NCBI GenBank assembly: GCA_037447655.1
Contig: JBBHKE010000330.1
Coordinates: 1-64,000 of the forward strand
Direction: 5' to 3'
Source: Zygnema cylindricum
Lineage: Eukaryota; Streptophyta; Zygnematophyceae; Zygnematales; Zygnemataceae
Length of the DNA stretch: 64,000 nucleotides
The notes under the pieces: model-generated
Told to the model about the DNA's origin: nothing
Database searches by the model: none
Seen by the model: only the letters and a program-made list of their open reading frames with translations
In this document: in pieces, positions 1-11,242 of the stretch
Position numbering within the stretch: position 1 is the first letter of the stretch
How the letters are laid out: each line of letters opens with the position of its first letter
Made by a program: the position numbers and the translations under genes

Positions 1-360
1 CTGACAAATCTGCTCTCTGTATTCTGACAATTCTGCTCTCTGTGAATCGAGCAAAATGTGGCAGGATCGTGCAGGATCGTAGTAGGATCGGCCGTACAAA
101 AGTACTGCCGCTTCGTCATACACATAAAATTCCCGCGGACGAAAATATCGCGTCACGCTTCGCGAACCAACATTTCTTCGAGATCGTCCTACGTCCGATT
201 CGTACAATTGAATACCGTACGCACCAAACCGAACCGGCACAAAAGTACAGTACCGAACATAGACGCGAACCGACACATGTATCGAACGAAACAAAAAACC
301 ATAACTGACTCGAACCAAACAAAACATTTGACGGCGCGATTTCGGTCGACGCCGATTCGC
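1..360. other. Non-coding flank, no gene seen
   Basis: No credible gene: the short open frames here lack codon-level similarity to anything else in the window and overlap one another. The stretch contains two imperfect copies of a CTGCTCTCTGT-type motif at its very start and a GTAC pair near 100-115, like those in the Copia LTRs further on, so it could be a badly decayed LTR. That is only a guess. Confidence 0.4.
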
Positions 361-377
361 CCAATATCCTAACAGGA

Positions 378-632
378 TTGGGAGAGGAAAATAAAGAGGA
401 AGAACGAGAGGGAGAGGGAGAGGGAAAAGAGAGGCAGATTGAAAGAAAGGGGAGGAGTAGCAGATTGACAGGAGGAGGAGTAGCAGATTGAGAGGTAGAA
501 GGGAGAGAGAGGGCAATTGAGAGGGAGAGAGAGAAGGAGAAGGAGCGGGAGAAGGAGAGGGAGAGGGGGAAGGAAAGGGAAAGGGAGAGGGAGAGGGGGA
601 GGAAAAGGGAGAGGGAGAGGGAGGTGGAGGGT
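378..632. repeat. GA-rich (GGGAGA)n low-complexity tract
   Basis: About 250 bases of nearly pure purine made of GGGAGA, GAGAGG and GGAAGG units, with a slightly longer repeated unit (AGGAGTAGCAGATTGA, seen twice around 453-490). The 174-codon minus-strand open frame across it is a by-product of the repeat: its product is almost only Ser, Leu, Phe and Pro. Confidence 0.85.
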
Positions 633-639
633 CTGAACA

Positions 640-1960
640 AAAGATTGTGTAACTACTACCTTTGAGGTAGAAATAATTTTGTCTCTTGCTGTCCAAAGAA
701 TTACACTTGTATGGAATTCCAGGAGTAAAAAGAATAGGTCAACTAAGAGTGTATGCCAAATTTAAAGTGGAAAAAAGAGTTAAAAACGTTGGTCCAAATA
801 ACAAAATTGTTTAGGAGCCTAATGTTAACAGTTTGGCCCTTTTTTTCGATGGCTTTGTGGCTTGTTCAAGCCCAAATGGAAAGTAAATGCACATTAGAAT
901 TATGTGTTTATTCAAACTCAAAAAAAAAATTAGCTTTAGATTTGGAATTTGTTTGCCTCCGGAAAACCATAAAGACTTGAATCTACATTATTTCATTCCC
1001 ACATTTATCAATATCTTTTTAATCTAATTCCTTTAAAAAACCTTAATATTTTAGGCACAATTGTTGGATCAAAACCATATCAAATGTAATCTTAATCCTA
1101 TTTTTTTTTTTTTTTAGCGTAATCCTTTCATTCTACATCCTTTTAATGTAATTCCTCCCTCCTCATCCAAATCATGGTTTCGGAAGTTACGACTCGTTAC
1201 TGAAAAGAATTCAAAATTCAATAATAGGAGTTCAAATCACTAGACTCTAAATGCATTCAAAATTCCTAACTCTTTGGTTCAAACATTTATACTCAAATGT
1301 CGGATTTCAAAAGCAGAATTTTAACTTGAAAAAGGAGTGTTTAAATTTTGGACGTACCTTTTCCTTTTCGTTTTGTATTGTACTTTTTGAGGAAGTCAGG
1401 AGGGAAAAGCTATGTGCGTCTCTTTTCGCTTCTAGATTGTATTGTACTGTACTTTGTCAGAAAATGGAAGTGTTGGAGGCTTGATGGATAAAAGGTACAC
1501 CTTGAATCGTTATTAGCGTATAGAAATTATTAGTGTAAAGAAAAAATTAGCGTCATTCACTATAATTTGGTGTCATGAGACGTGGCAGATTATGGTTCAC
1601 GTCCTTAAATAGTGAGATTTATTATATTTAAGGTATCAATGTCAAAATTTTGGGGTGCCGATATAGCGTACATAAGGCTAATAACGATTCACGGTGTACA
1701 GTACACCGGGCATTGTAATTAGAGTAAATTACTGTAATTCGGTCGCTCGAAATTTTGACTCTATCACATGAAATATAGTAAAGTATTCTAATTTTTTCAT
1801 TATTCTATTTAAGGTAAAATTAAATTAGCGTTTTAATTCTATTATATGTTCGTTTTAAATAGTGTGGAGTACCGAAAGTGTTAGACTGTACAAAATTGTA
1901 CTTTATTAAGTTAGAAAGTACAAATAATGTTTAAATATCGGTCTTTATCATGTATCTGCG
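640..1960. other. AT-rich intergenic stretch, no gene seen
   Basis: Contains poly-A and poly-T runs (for example near 925 and 1102) and several short open frames without domains. No LTR, RNA gene or coding similarity to the rest of the window was recognised. Confidence 0.5.
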
Positions 1961-1964
1961 TTAT

Positions 1965-2497
1965 AGTACAGAAAGGTACTACGGCTGATATCCTTTCTGT
2001 ATGGCCTGTGTACGACATGGCCATTGAGTGGACGCGTGTCACCTTTTTACTTGTCTTTGTATCCCCAAGATTTTCGCTTCCAAATGTTATCTCTCCACGT
2101 GGTGCCAGATCATGCCGAGTCTAAAAACCGCCAAAGTGACCATTCGGAGATCTTAACTACCACATGTGCCATTGGATCAAAAACGACTTTTAATGTTAGC
2201 AGTTGAAACAAATGTCCGATTCATTTATTTAGTGAAGGTTCATGTTCGCACTATATATGAACTATTTCTATGTTCCTTTATTCGTATTTCTGTTCATCTG
2301 ATTAAATATCACAACACAGTTTAAATAATATCACACCCTATGTAATTTAACGAACTCATTTGACAAACCGGTTCGAGGTGCCGGCTACGCCTCGCTTTGC
2401 CAATCAGAGGTTTGAGTCTTGCCGGACTCAACCTTTTGTAAAGAGTGACTTATGTCACTCTTTAGTCCTACCTATGGAGCTGAGGCAGCCATGGCTC
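1965..2497 (-). repeat. Copia LTR fragment (class D), left half
   Basis: Shares, in the same order, the landmarks of the class D LTRs at 21602-22602, 48613-49611 and 53968-54964: the GTAC cluster (1968-2013), the tRNA-like box (about 2345-2435) and the GCAGCCATGGCTC box at 2486-2497. The sequence stops at 2497, where Copia-1 is inserted, and resumes at 8650 with the expected continuation (CACCACTATCTCTCTC and onward). Confidence 0.8.
2493..2497. repeat. Target site duplication GGCTC (left) of Copia-1
   Basis: GGCTC directly precedes the TGTTG start of the 5' LTR and recurs at 8650-8654 directly after the AACA end of the 3' LTR. Confidence 0.88.
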
Positions 2498-3466
2498 TGT
2501 TGTTTTGGAAACCTTGAGTCCTCAATATATCTTGCTACTATGCTGCCATGTTGCGCTAAGTCAGACATCGCACCTGGAAATCTTGAGTACTCTATGCTTG
2601 TTGATATGCTGCTATACTGCTATGCTGCGGTGAGCTCACATCGAAGCTGCGTTGCTCTAATATCACAATTGCGTTGACAATCAGCAGTCATAACAGTCAC
2701 AGCAGAGTCAAAGCTGCTATAACAGTCTGCGTATGGAAGGTGATCCGAACATTAGTCAGTTTGTGTGAAAAGAAATTGACGAAGACGTAATTTAGTGAGT
2801 GTGTAACTCCAAATGGAGTACACAGTTTCAGTGCACTTTAGGCACACGTGTCGGTCCTTGAAGATGTCAGTATTGATTATTCCAAAAGAACAAGTACAAT
2901 TTCTTTCGAGGACCAAAGCTACACGTGGAGGTTCAGCTCTGGGGATAAAAGAATACGTGGAAAGCGGATGGATTCCAACGTCATTTCAATGGAGAACTTT
3001 AACCGCGTACTATTTAATTTCTAACGGTTGTCTGATTAGTGTAAATGTATGTGTGCATTCGACGCTGGGATCTTTGTTGATGAAGAGTAGTGTACCATTC
3101 GACCAGGGTAATTGTAGTACGGCGTGATCAGCTGTAGGCTCACTTATATATATAGGACTTAGTTTATTTTAGGAAAGCAGGATTTTTGTGTATAGAAAAC
3201 TGCGAAGTAGTTTTGAGTGTTTTTGAATTGTAAGATCATTGTGATATATTGGCAAAACTTTGTGAAATTTTGCATGTTCATTCCTTCGTGTATATTATAC
3301 ATTGTTGCAAATTTATAGACCTAGTGTGTGTGTGGTTTGATTAGGACTTTATTGTGAAGCTGGACTTTTGTGTGATTTCGTGAGGGTTTCCTCTTTGCAT
3401 ATTTGATTGTCATGGCGCTGGTGCTTCTTCTTTTTCTTCAGTGGAACCAACTGACTCAAATCAACA
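2498..3466 (+). repeat. Copia-1 5' LTR
   Basis: Direct repeat of 7675-8649, starting TGTTGTTTTGG and ending CAAATCAACA. The first ATG of gag (3413) is inside the repeat. A degraded primer-binding site follows directly at 3467-3482 (AGTGACGGGCCCTTCC). It resembles the AGTTATGGGCCCACC sites of the other Copias in the window. Confidence 0.88.
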
Positions 3467-4194
3467 AGTGACGGGCCCTTCCTCACGGATTGCGGTGTTT
3501 AATGGGCAAAGTATCTTTATTGGGCAGATTTGACTAAGTCTTATTTGAAACAAGTGAAATTATATGATGTGATTTCTGGTATCCTTCTGGATACCACATC
3601 CGGAGTTTGGAAAGAAAAATGAAGATGCATTACATGTTTTGATGTTACTTTTGTCAGAAGATCTTAACATGATATATATCAATATCTCTATGACATCTAA
3701 AATATGGACGATTTTGAGTAAATCCTATGTCTTAGCCAGTGAGTAGAATAAGGTTGTAACTGCTGGAAAAATTTGGGAATATAAGTATACTGGGGGTGAC
3801 ATGAACTCATATTGTAATGGCTTGAAGCTTCTATTGTTGGAAAATGCATGTTCCGGGGGGATTTTTCCTCCTTATCATCAAGCAATGATTATAATGAGAG
3901 GGCTTCCTACTGAATAAAGAGGAGCAGCAGAGCAACTAAGAAGGTTAGAGAAGAGTAAATGGATTATAAATGTAGCTCAGGCTTATATCTTAGACAAAGA
4001 GGCAACTCAGATAGCATTAAATGGTGGTCAAATGGTGGTCAATCAGTGGTAGCTTACAATGCACAGATATATAAGGCGATTGGATTTTCAGGAAATAGAA
4101 ACTTTACCCCCAATCCGAATTATAGACAATATGATAGGTGTGTCTATTGCTTTGGTCAAGGTCATGTTTTCCGGCATGTCTGTATGTTTTCCGG
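3413..4194 (+). pseudogene. Copia-1 gag remnant
   Basis: Capsid/nucleocapsid polyprotein segment of Copia-1, read in pieces across several frames. Recognisable UBN2-type gag text lies at about 3600-3990: a segment ending in IMRGLPTE and one reading AEQLRRLEKSKW. Near 4140-4183 is a zinc-knuckle-like CVYCFGQGHVFRHVC, with one residue too many between His and the last Cys. Several in-frame stops make it non-functional. It is cut off by the inverted LTR piece that starts at 4195. Confidence 0.65.
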
Positions 4195-4741
4195 AAATCA
4201 GACAGCCGCTAGAAATTAAATAGTACGTGGTTAAAGTTTGTCAGCTGAAATGACGGTAGACTCCGTCCTCTTTCCACTAATTCTTTTATCAACGAAGCTG
4301 AACCTCCACGTGTAGCTTTGGTCCTTAAATGAAATTGTACTTGTTCTTCTGGAAGAATCAATCTTGACTTCCTCACGAACAGACACGTGTGCCTGAAGTG
4401 CACCGAAACTGTGTACTCCCTTTAGAGTTACATACTCACTAAATTACGTCCTCGTCAATGTATTTTCACACAAACTGACTAATGTTCGGAACACTTTTCT
4501 TGCGCAGACTGCTATAGGTGCTATGATTATTCTCTGATTGTTATGACTGCTGTGAGTGTCAGCGCAACTGTGATATTAGAGTAGCGCAGCTTCGATGTGA
4601 GATCACCGCAGCATAGCAGCATAACAACATATCAACAAGCGTAGAGTACTCAAGATTTCCACCTGCAATGTCACACTTAGCGCATCATGACAACATAGCA
4701 ACAAGATATAGAGAGGACTCAAGGTTTCCAAAACAACAACT
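4195..4741 (-). repeat. Inverted Copia-1 LTR fragment inside Copia-1
   Basis: The reverse complement of this stretch matches the first roughly 540 bases of the Copia-1 LTR (2498-3038). It ends at 4741 with the inverted LTR start (GGTTTCCAAAACAACA) and begins at 4195 at the inverted AATTTCTAGCGGCTGTCTG segment. It separates gag from the integrase region. The outer end is the true LTR terminus and the inner end is a breakpoint, as expected for an aberrant self-insertion or a partial LTR of a second copy. Confidence 0.82.
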
Positions 4742-5690
4742 TGTTATATCGGATCGATGTGGCTAATGAAATTGACTTAGCATACTCCAATGTCATTTCG
4801 GAAAATGTTTTGTGGCATAAGAGGCTCGGTCATGTTCATCATGAAAGGCTTGATAAAATGATAAAACAAAATATGATAGAAGGTGTTAAGTTAGGACAAA
4901 CATATTCTCATGTATGTGATGGATGTGCTTTGGGAAAACTTTATAAGCTGCCACTACCTTAGACAGCAGATAACCGGGCGACGGATTTGCTGCAAATTAT
5001 TCATTCGGATGTGTTAAGACCGTCAAAAGTTCCCTCACTTAGTGGCAACCGGTTTTCGGTCACTTTGACGGATGACTTCACAAGATATAGCAAGGTTTAC
5101 TTTATAAAGGAATAGAGTGAATTGCTCAATTACTTCAAACATTTTCGTGTATGGGCATAAAAGCTTCATGGGAAATCGATCCTTTCCGTTCGGTCTAACA
5201 ACGGTGGAAAACATATTTCTCATGCATTCTCTAAATATTTAAGAGACAATGGCATTTTTTGACAATTTACAGTTCTTTATACTCCGGAACAGAATAGGGT
5301 ATCCGAAAGACTCAACCGAACTCTAACGCAAAGTGCAAAATCTATGTTGCTAGGTAAGGGAATAGATTTCAAATTTTGGGGTGAGGCTTTCTCCTATGCA
5401 TCGTATATTAGGAATAAAATAAAGACTAGAGCAATAAAAGGGAAAACACCATATGAAGTGTGGACCGAAACAAAACTAAATGTTAGTCATTTCCGGGTTT
5501 TTGGAAGTAAATGTTTTATTTTGGATAATCTCCCTATTTCTAAGCTCAGTCTGAAATCGATTCCCGAAAACTTTATGGGATATGATGATGAATCCATGGG
5601 CTATAGAGTATTTAATACGGATAGAAATAATCTTCAGACTACTAAAAATATTCAGGTCAAAGAAGAGAGTTGATCACTAGATGTTGTTGG
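4741..5690 (+). pseudogene. Copia-1 integrase region
   Basis: Zinc-binding pre-integrase domain at 4800-4940 (LWHKRLGHVHHERL followed by C-x2-C in CDGCALGK), then the DDE core: IIHSDV and LTDDFTRYSKVYF (about 4998-5110), the second acidic motif read as RSNNGGK instead of the usual RSDNGGE, and SERLNRTL with the third acidic residue (about 5300-5330). The Asp-to-Asn change and several stops (4959, 5113 and later) show it is dead. It ends with the usual copia stretch on chromosomal context (FWGEAFSYASYIRN to VFGSKCFIL). Confidence 0.8.
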
Positions 5691-6120
5691 TATGACAGAT
5701 TTTGAAAATTATTCCAAAATCGAGGAATATGTTATTTTTGAAAGTATACCTCTCCTTTCACCTAGTCACTCTTTAGACACTTCGGCTGGTCCACGTATGG
5801 AGGAAAATCCTCCTCCTCCTCCGCCTCCTCCTCCGGGGCAACGTACGGATCGAACAATTCTAGCCACAGATTTTCCAGGGGGAAGAAGGCAAAACAGCAG
5901 GCAACAAAATTGCAAAGCTGCTCTATTTTTCTGTCAGCATGCTGGAACCACGTGAAAACTGCAAAACTGCAAAACTGCGAAGCTGTGAGGCTGTTGTGAC
6001 GCTGCGTAGCTGCGAGGGTGCTACGAGATTGCGATGCTGTGGGGCTGCGAGGCTGCTCTATTGTCTACCTGCACGATGGAACTAGTCACAATAAAGGAAG
6101 CCTTTTCAGCTCCAAAAAAG
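5691..6120 (+). pseudogene. Copia-1 integrase-RT linker with GCTG-rich insertion
   Basis: Starts as an ordinary poorly conserved copia linker with a proline run (about 5810-5835), then from about 5950 to 6060 turns into repeats of GC-rich units such as GCGAAGCTG, GCTGTGAGGCTG and GCTGCGAGG. This block is not coding-like. It resembles the TGCTATGCTGC units in the Copia-1 LTR (2600-2720), so it may be a local expansion of LTR-like sequence. Confidence 0.5.
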
Positions 6121-6830
6121 GATTAATGGATCTGCGCAGTCAACGATAAAATGCGATCGATAATCGAGGCTCAAACCTGGGAGCTTGTGGAGCTTCCGCT
6201 GGATCGAAAGGCCATCGGTTGTAATTGCCTCTTTACAGTCAAGTTAAATCCGGATAACTCTATTGAAAGATATAAAGCTAGACTTGTTGCTATATGCTAC
6301 AGTCAGAAGGAGGGAATTGACTATAAAGAGACTTTCTCTGCAGTTGTCCGATTTCCAAGTGTTAGAATTTTGTTGTCTTTAGCGGCCATTGAAAATATGT
6401 AATTACATCAAATGGATGTTAAGGCAGCTTTCTTGCATTAAGATCTAGAGGAAGTAATTTATATGAAGCAACATGAAATGTTTGAAGAAACTGGAAAATA
6501 AAAAATGGTCTATAAATTTTTGGAATCCTTATCGGATCTGAAGCAAGCTCCACGTCAGTGGAATCTGAAACTAGATGAGTTCCTAACGGGTCTAAGATTA
6601 GTTAGGATTAGCTCAGATCACTTTGTTTATGTTATGGAAGGGGATGATGGGATCATTTATGTTGCATTATATGTAGATAATTTGCTGCTGTTAAGTAAGT
6701 CATTAAAAGAGATAAATAAAATAAAGGCAACCTTGAATTCAAGGTATGAGATGAAGGATTTAGGTGAGGAAAAGTATATTATTGGAATTCAAGTAGAAAG
6801 GACAAAGATCGGAGAACAATTCATGTAACG
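6121..6830 (+). pseudogene. Copia-1 reverse transcriptase remnant
   Basis: RVT_2-type reverse transcriptase. Visible in order: [41 protein letters not shown] (6310-6396), HQMDVKAAFLH after a stop, LKQAPRQWNLKLDEFL (6540-6585), and the catalytic box read as YVDNLLLLSK (6670-6700) where active copia enzymes have YVDD. Stops at 6400 and 6438 and the Asp-to-Asn change in the catalytic pair make it inactive. Confidence 0.82.
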
Positions 6831-7650
6831 CAACGGGAAGCGGTAGGAAATGTGCTTGAAAAGTTTGGCATGGCAGTGGCAAAGGGAAGTGCCACTCCCA
6901 TGGAGTTTAAGCAAAAGGTGGAAGGCATTGAGTCCAATAGAGGAGTCATCTTTGATGACATCTTGGATTCAGGGAAGGCAAATTTTATGACCACCATTCC
7001 ATAGCGACAGATTGTTGGGCGCCTCATCTACTTCATGAACTGCACAAGGCCAGACATTGCGGCAGCAGTTGGTGTGTTGAGTCAAGTTTACAGAATTCGA
7101 GAAATCAGATTGGGAAGCGGCAAAGAGGGATCTTCGATACCTTGCAGGAACACGGAATCTCCAACGTGCTCTCAGTGGAGATGAAGTCAAAATTCAGACT
7201 TTGAGCAATGCTAGCTATAAAGACATGCCAAGCTGCCGTTCCACAAGCGGATTCATTTTGAAGGTTGGAAGTGGGACATGCTACTGGAGCAGTAAGCTTC
7301 AAAAAGTAACATCTCAGTCAACAATGGAGTATGAATATATGGCAACGACCTCAGCTGTTAATGAGTTTCTACGGGTGAAGTCTCTCCTTCAAGAGGTTCA
7401 TTTTATGCAATTCGGACCTCAAATAGTGTGGTGTGCCAACCAGGCAGCTATTGCGAGTGCCTCCAACCCGAGTCATCATTTTTAAAGCAAGCACATTGAC
7501 ATCAAGCTGCATTTTGTAAGAGAAGGCGATGAACATAAATTTAAAGCTAAGTTATCTTCCTGATGAGAAGATGGTAGCAGATATGATGACTAAGCCTTTA
7601 CCTGCACCTAAGTTGAAGTTTTGTAGGGAGGAATGTGGACTCACTGGCTG
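6831..7650 (+). pseudogene. Copia-1 RNase H remnant
   Basis: Continues the RT with the typical copia tail: LLGRLIYFMNCTRPDIAAAVGVLS (split over frames near 7010-7080), then DASYKDMPSCRSTSGFIL, SSKLQKVTSQSTMEYEYMA (7260-7345) and CANQAAIASASNPSHHF (7430-7485). The family normally reads CDNQAAI, so a catalytic Asp is lost. The last codons lie just before the polypurine tract. Confidence 0.8.
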
Positions 7651-7674
7651 AGAGAGTCTAAAGGTTTAAGGGAG

Positions 7675-8649
7675 TGTTGTTTTGGAAACCTTGAGTCCTC
7701 TCTATATCTTGCTGCTATGCTGCCATACTGGGCTAAGTCTGACATCGCAGTTGGAAATCTTCAGTACTCTACCATTGTTGGTATACTACTATGGTGCTAT
7801 GCTTGGGTGATTTGACATCGCAGCTGCGCTGCTCTAATATCACGGATGCGCTGACAATCATAGCAGTCATAGCAGTCACAGCAGAGTCATTACAGCTATA
7901 GCAGTCTGCCCAAGAAAGGTGTTCCAAACATGAGTCAGTTTGTGTGAAAAGATATTGACGAGGATGTAATTTAGTGATTCTGTAACTCCAAAGGGAGCCA
8001 CAGTTTCGGTGCACTTCAGGCACATGTGTCGGTCCGTGAGGAAGTCAGGATTGATTCTTTCAAAAGAACAAGTACAGTTTCATTTCAGGACCGAAGCTAC
8101 ACGTGGAGGTTCAGATTCGGTGATAAAATAATACGTGGAAAGCGGACGAAGTCCGCCGTCATTTCAACGGACGAACTTTAACCGCGTACTATTTTATTTC
8201 TAGCGGCTGTCTGATTGGTGTAAATGTCTGTGTGCGTTTGACAGTGGGATCTTTGTTGATGAAGAGTAGTGTACCAATCGACCACTATAATTGTAGTACG
8301 GCGTGATCAGCTGTAGGCTCAATTGTATATATAGGACTTAGATTATTCTAGGAAAGCAGGATTTTTGTGTATGGAAAAATTCGAAGCAACTTTGAGTGTT
8401 TTTTAATTCTAAGATCATTGTGAAATTTTGGCAGAACCTTGTGAAATTTTGCTTGTTGTTTCCTTTGTGTATATTCTATATTGTGGAAAATTTGCAGACC
8501 TAGTGTGTGTGTGGTTTGCTTGGGACTTCATTGTGAAGCTGGTCTTTTGTGGGATTTTGTGAGAGTTTCCTCTTTGCATATTTGATTGTCATGGCAATTG
8601 TTGGTGCTTCTTCTTCTTTTTAAGTGGCACGAACTGCCTCAAATCAACA
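7675..8649 (+). repeat. Copia-1 3' LTR
   Basis: Direct repeat of the 5' LTR with the same ends. It is preceded by the polypurine tract AAGGGAG and followed by the GGCTC target duplication. The two LTRs differ at many positions and in length (969 versus 975), so the insertion is not recent. Confidence 0.88.
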
Positions 8650-8693
8650 GGCTCCACCACTATCTCTCTCTTTCAGTGACTATAACAAGTACG
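8650..8693 (-). repeat. Class D Copia LTR, right remnant beyond Copia-1
   Basis: Continuation of the LTR broken at 2497: the sequence here matches the class D copy at about 22458-22500 (CTCTCTCTCTCCTTCAGTGACTACAACAAGTA). It is cut at about 8693 by the start of a plus-strand LTR. Confidence 0.75.
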
Positions 8694-9200
8694 TGTTGAT
8701 ATTTGAGTATTTTCTAAGTTTGTGTAAGGATAGAAAAAAAAGTTGAGGTAGTCTGCCTCTATCTCCCTTCTCTAAGTCCCCACACTTGTTGTAGTCAATG
8801 AAGGCTGAATAGGGAGCTAGAGTTATGGCCGCTTGAGCTCTCCAGAGAGACAAATGTAGATAATAAAAGGTTTACCAAAATGGTATTTGGCGGACCCAAG
8901 ATTTGATCCTGGTAATTATTGTTTGTCATATCACCCGTAGCTAATAGCATTGTCCGTTAAGTATAGGAGTTTTGCCACGATGTATAAGGTTTCAAATATA
9001 TTTACATAGTTACTTGAAGGTTTGCCATATAACTAGATTACGGTTTATAGGGCATAGAAATAACTGTACCTTAAGTATCGGACGAAAAAAATACTAAGGA
9101 CATTTGTTTCGATAGTTGGTATTAAAAGTCGATTCAATCATACAACCATGGTTAACGCCGGTTTCGCGGAAAGGACAATTTGGTTGTCTGCAGATGTCGG
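8694..9200 (+). repeat. Plus-strand Copia LTR fragment
   Basis: Begins TGTTGATATTTGAGTATTTTC. It carries, in reverse complement, the same landmarks as the minus-strand LTRs: AGGTAGTCTGCCTC, CCCACACTTGTTGTAGTCA, a degraded ATGGCC box (8835) and the inverted tRNA-like box AAGATTTGATCCTGG (8902-8916). The distal half is lost where the next LTR begins at 9201. Confidence 0.7.
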
Positions 9201-10249
9201 TGCAACACTGAGACCTTCATATGTCCTCAAAGTTGGCACTTCACACAATGCGTCTAGGATAACCCTGATCCCTTTGTGTTTCAGCAACAATAACAGACAC
9301 CCTGCCAGACAAAAACTCTGACCACCTCCACCCTCGTCAAGGGAATACTCCTTTGAGTCGATAGCAAAATAAAATTTGTGAATGCTCTCCTGAGCAGTAA
9401 GTTATGTAGGGTCAAAGTTGACAATTTGTACAAAAGCTCTTTGGGAGAGAGGGTCCTATATACCAAAATTTTCTAAGTCTTATCTCTCTCTAAAACTCTA
9501 TCTATTGAAATGCGACACCAATCAGAATAATGTATCGTATAAAAAGGTACAGGTGACGGTGTACTTTCTGTATGGCCATTGTGCGACATGGCCAACAAGT
9601 CGACACATGTCATATTTAGACTTGTTCTTTTAATTCCCGGAGATGCCGTTATCCAATGTTGTCATGCCACGTGTCAGTCGATGTGGCGATGACAGAAAAA
9701 CCGCCAAAATCCTATTCCGCGATCTCGGCATCCTTCGCGGCCTTCCGATCAAAACCGGATTTTAATCGTAGTTATCATAAATTATTGCGCGATATTTGTT
9801 TGGCTGTCGAAACAGAATGCGCGGTATCCTTTTCGTATTCGTACCATAATCCGTACTTTACAAAATTGTATCCATGGATGACGTCTATAACTTTAGTTAA
9901 ATGAATTTGTTTACGCGTAACTTTATATATATTTGTCAAACCCTACATGTCTCAGCACCAATCCTAGACTTCTAGGATAAAGCTAAGAGTTGCCGGCTAG
10001 ATTGGCAGACGTTAGGTACCAAGATCAAATCCTGGGTGTGTCAGGTACCTTTTTAGTGAATCTACTAAAACACCTGCCTGTCTCTCCTTGGATAACATAA
10101 GAAACCATGGCTCTATCTCCCGCTTCAACCTTCAATGAGTGCGACAAGTGTGGGAGCTGAAGAGAGGAGTTAAAGGCAGACTACCTCGGCTTCTTTTCTA
10201 TAATTAGTTAAGACCTAGAAAATACTAAAAATAACCATTAATTTCTACA
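9201..10249 (-). repeat. Copia-2 3' LTR (class A)
   Basis: Reads TGCAACACTGAGACC to ATTTCTACA on the plus strand, 1049 bp, the same length as both Copia-6 LTRs and of the same class. The polypurine tract of the minus-strand element (AAAATAAAGGGAG) abuts it at 10250-10262. Contains a GTAC cluster (about 9530-9590), a CACGTG box (9668-9673) and a tRNA-like box (about 10017-10060). Confidence 0.85.
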
Positions 10250-11242
10250 CTCCCTTTATTTTCTAGTCACCTTTTAATTTCAAACCACACTTCTACTTGC
10301 AAAATATTAGCTTGGGGGAAGGCACAGATTGGTCATCATATCTGCTACCATTTCACTATCTGGTTTATATTATAAACTGATTTTTTGTCTTCTACCTTTT
10401 CCCTAACGAAACTAAGTCTAATGTCCATATGTTTTACTTTAAAATGGTGTTTAGGATTGGCAGTAATGCAATAACTGCCTGATTGTCACAAAATACTTTC
10501 TGAACACCAGTTTTTTGTTTCCAAAATATCTATAAAACTATTTTCATTATGTGATTTTTTCATTTCTAAGTTATACTTTCTACAATCTTTGACGTACTTA
10601 TCATGTCTAACTCCCTTATGTACCTCTTTTCCCTTTACTTCCTTTATACCTCCAAAAGCACATTTTTGCTTTCGTGAAATTTTTGTGTGTTTTTCTCTTT
10701 TCTCCTTTCTACCGATGTGAAGAAGCTCCAAAATATGTTCATCCTCTTTCTCCTCTTCCCCTTCTTCCTTTTCAATTACATAACAACTTCGAAGATTTTC
10801 CAAACAAGTGCATTCCTCCATATAATGATGCAATTCCCTACAAAAGAAGGAAACCCGTTTTTTCAAAACTCCCCTTTCTTTTCCACTCCCTCTCTTTCCT
10901 CCAAAGTTCCGATAAGGTTTACCTTTGTCTTTCTTCCTCTCATCATGCCTGTGCGAGTCACCATCGTTCCTCTCAAAACGCTTCCGCCAATCACCACCAG
11001 CTATCACTCCATTCACCCTGTCACTTCCCCTACGAAGCTCCAAAGTGCTTTCCCTCACAAGAATCATCCCCATGGTAATGCTCCAAGTCCACTAGGAGCA
11101 ATCCATTGCCTGCATACGGCAAACTATGTTTTTGTACTCATTTGGAAGTTTCATGATTAGTGTGTTAATATTTCTCACCTCAAACTCTACATAACCTACA
11201 CTTACAAACTCAACCTATATTGCACCAATATCATTGCAAATC
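10250..11242 (-). pseudogene. Copia-2: RNase H end fused to gag by deletion
   Basis: Reading right to left, gag text runs from VRESTLELRRG (11060) through a degraded zinc knuckle (FFCRELHHYMEEC) to the pol start KQKCAFGGIKE (about 10640). It then passes directly into RNase H text, which normally sits more than 1,000 codons later (CDNQAV, KHMDIRLSFVREKVE). Protease, integrase and RT are therefore deleted. The 195-codon open frame 10486-11073 spans the join. The remaining gag continues beyond gypsy-A at 25035. Confidence 0.8.
11238..11242. repeat. Target site duplication AAATC (left) of gypsy-A
   Basis: AAATC precedes the TGTC terminus at 11243 and recurs right after the other end (25034-25038, sharing the terminal A). 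Joining the flanks restores ATTGCAAATCTCTATCATGC. The related uninterrupted Copia gag at 39654-39683 reads ATTGCAAAACTCTATCATGC, so the empty site is confirmed inside the window. Confidence 0.9.

Larger units (their letters stand above)
2498..8649 (+). mobile_element. Copia-1: complete but decayed Ty1/copia element
   Basis: A plus-strand Ty1/copia retrotransposon bounded by LTRs that begin TGTTG and end AACA, with a 5-bp target duplication GGCTC at 2493-2497 and 8650-8654. Order inside: LTR, gag, integrase, reverse transcriptase, RNase H, polypurine tract AAGGGAG (about 7667-7674), LTR. All coding parts carry stops or frameshifts. It landed in an older class D LTR, so it is younger than that LTR. 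Its proteins differ clearly from the other Copias here, so it is a separate family. Confidence 0.9.

Noticed and set aside
116-640. 174-codon minus-strand open frame
   Set aside because: It runs through the GA-rich tract and yields almost only Ser, Leu, Phe and Pro; a repeat artefact.
10674-11160. Plus-strand frames of 134 and 157 codons
   Set aside because: They lie opposite the Copia-2 gag pseudogene, whose minus-strand reading has recognisable gag and pol motifs.
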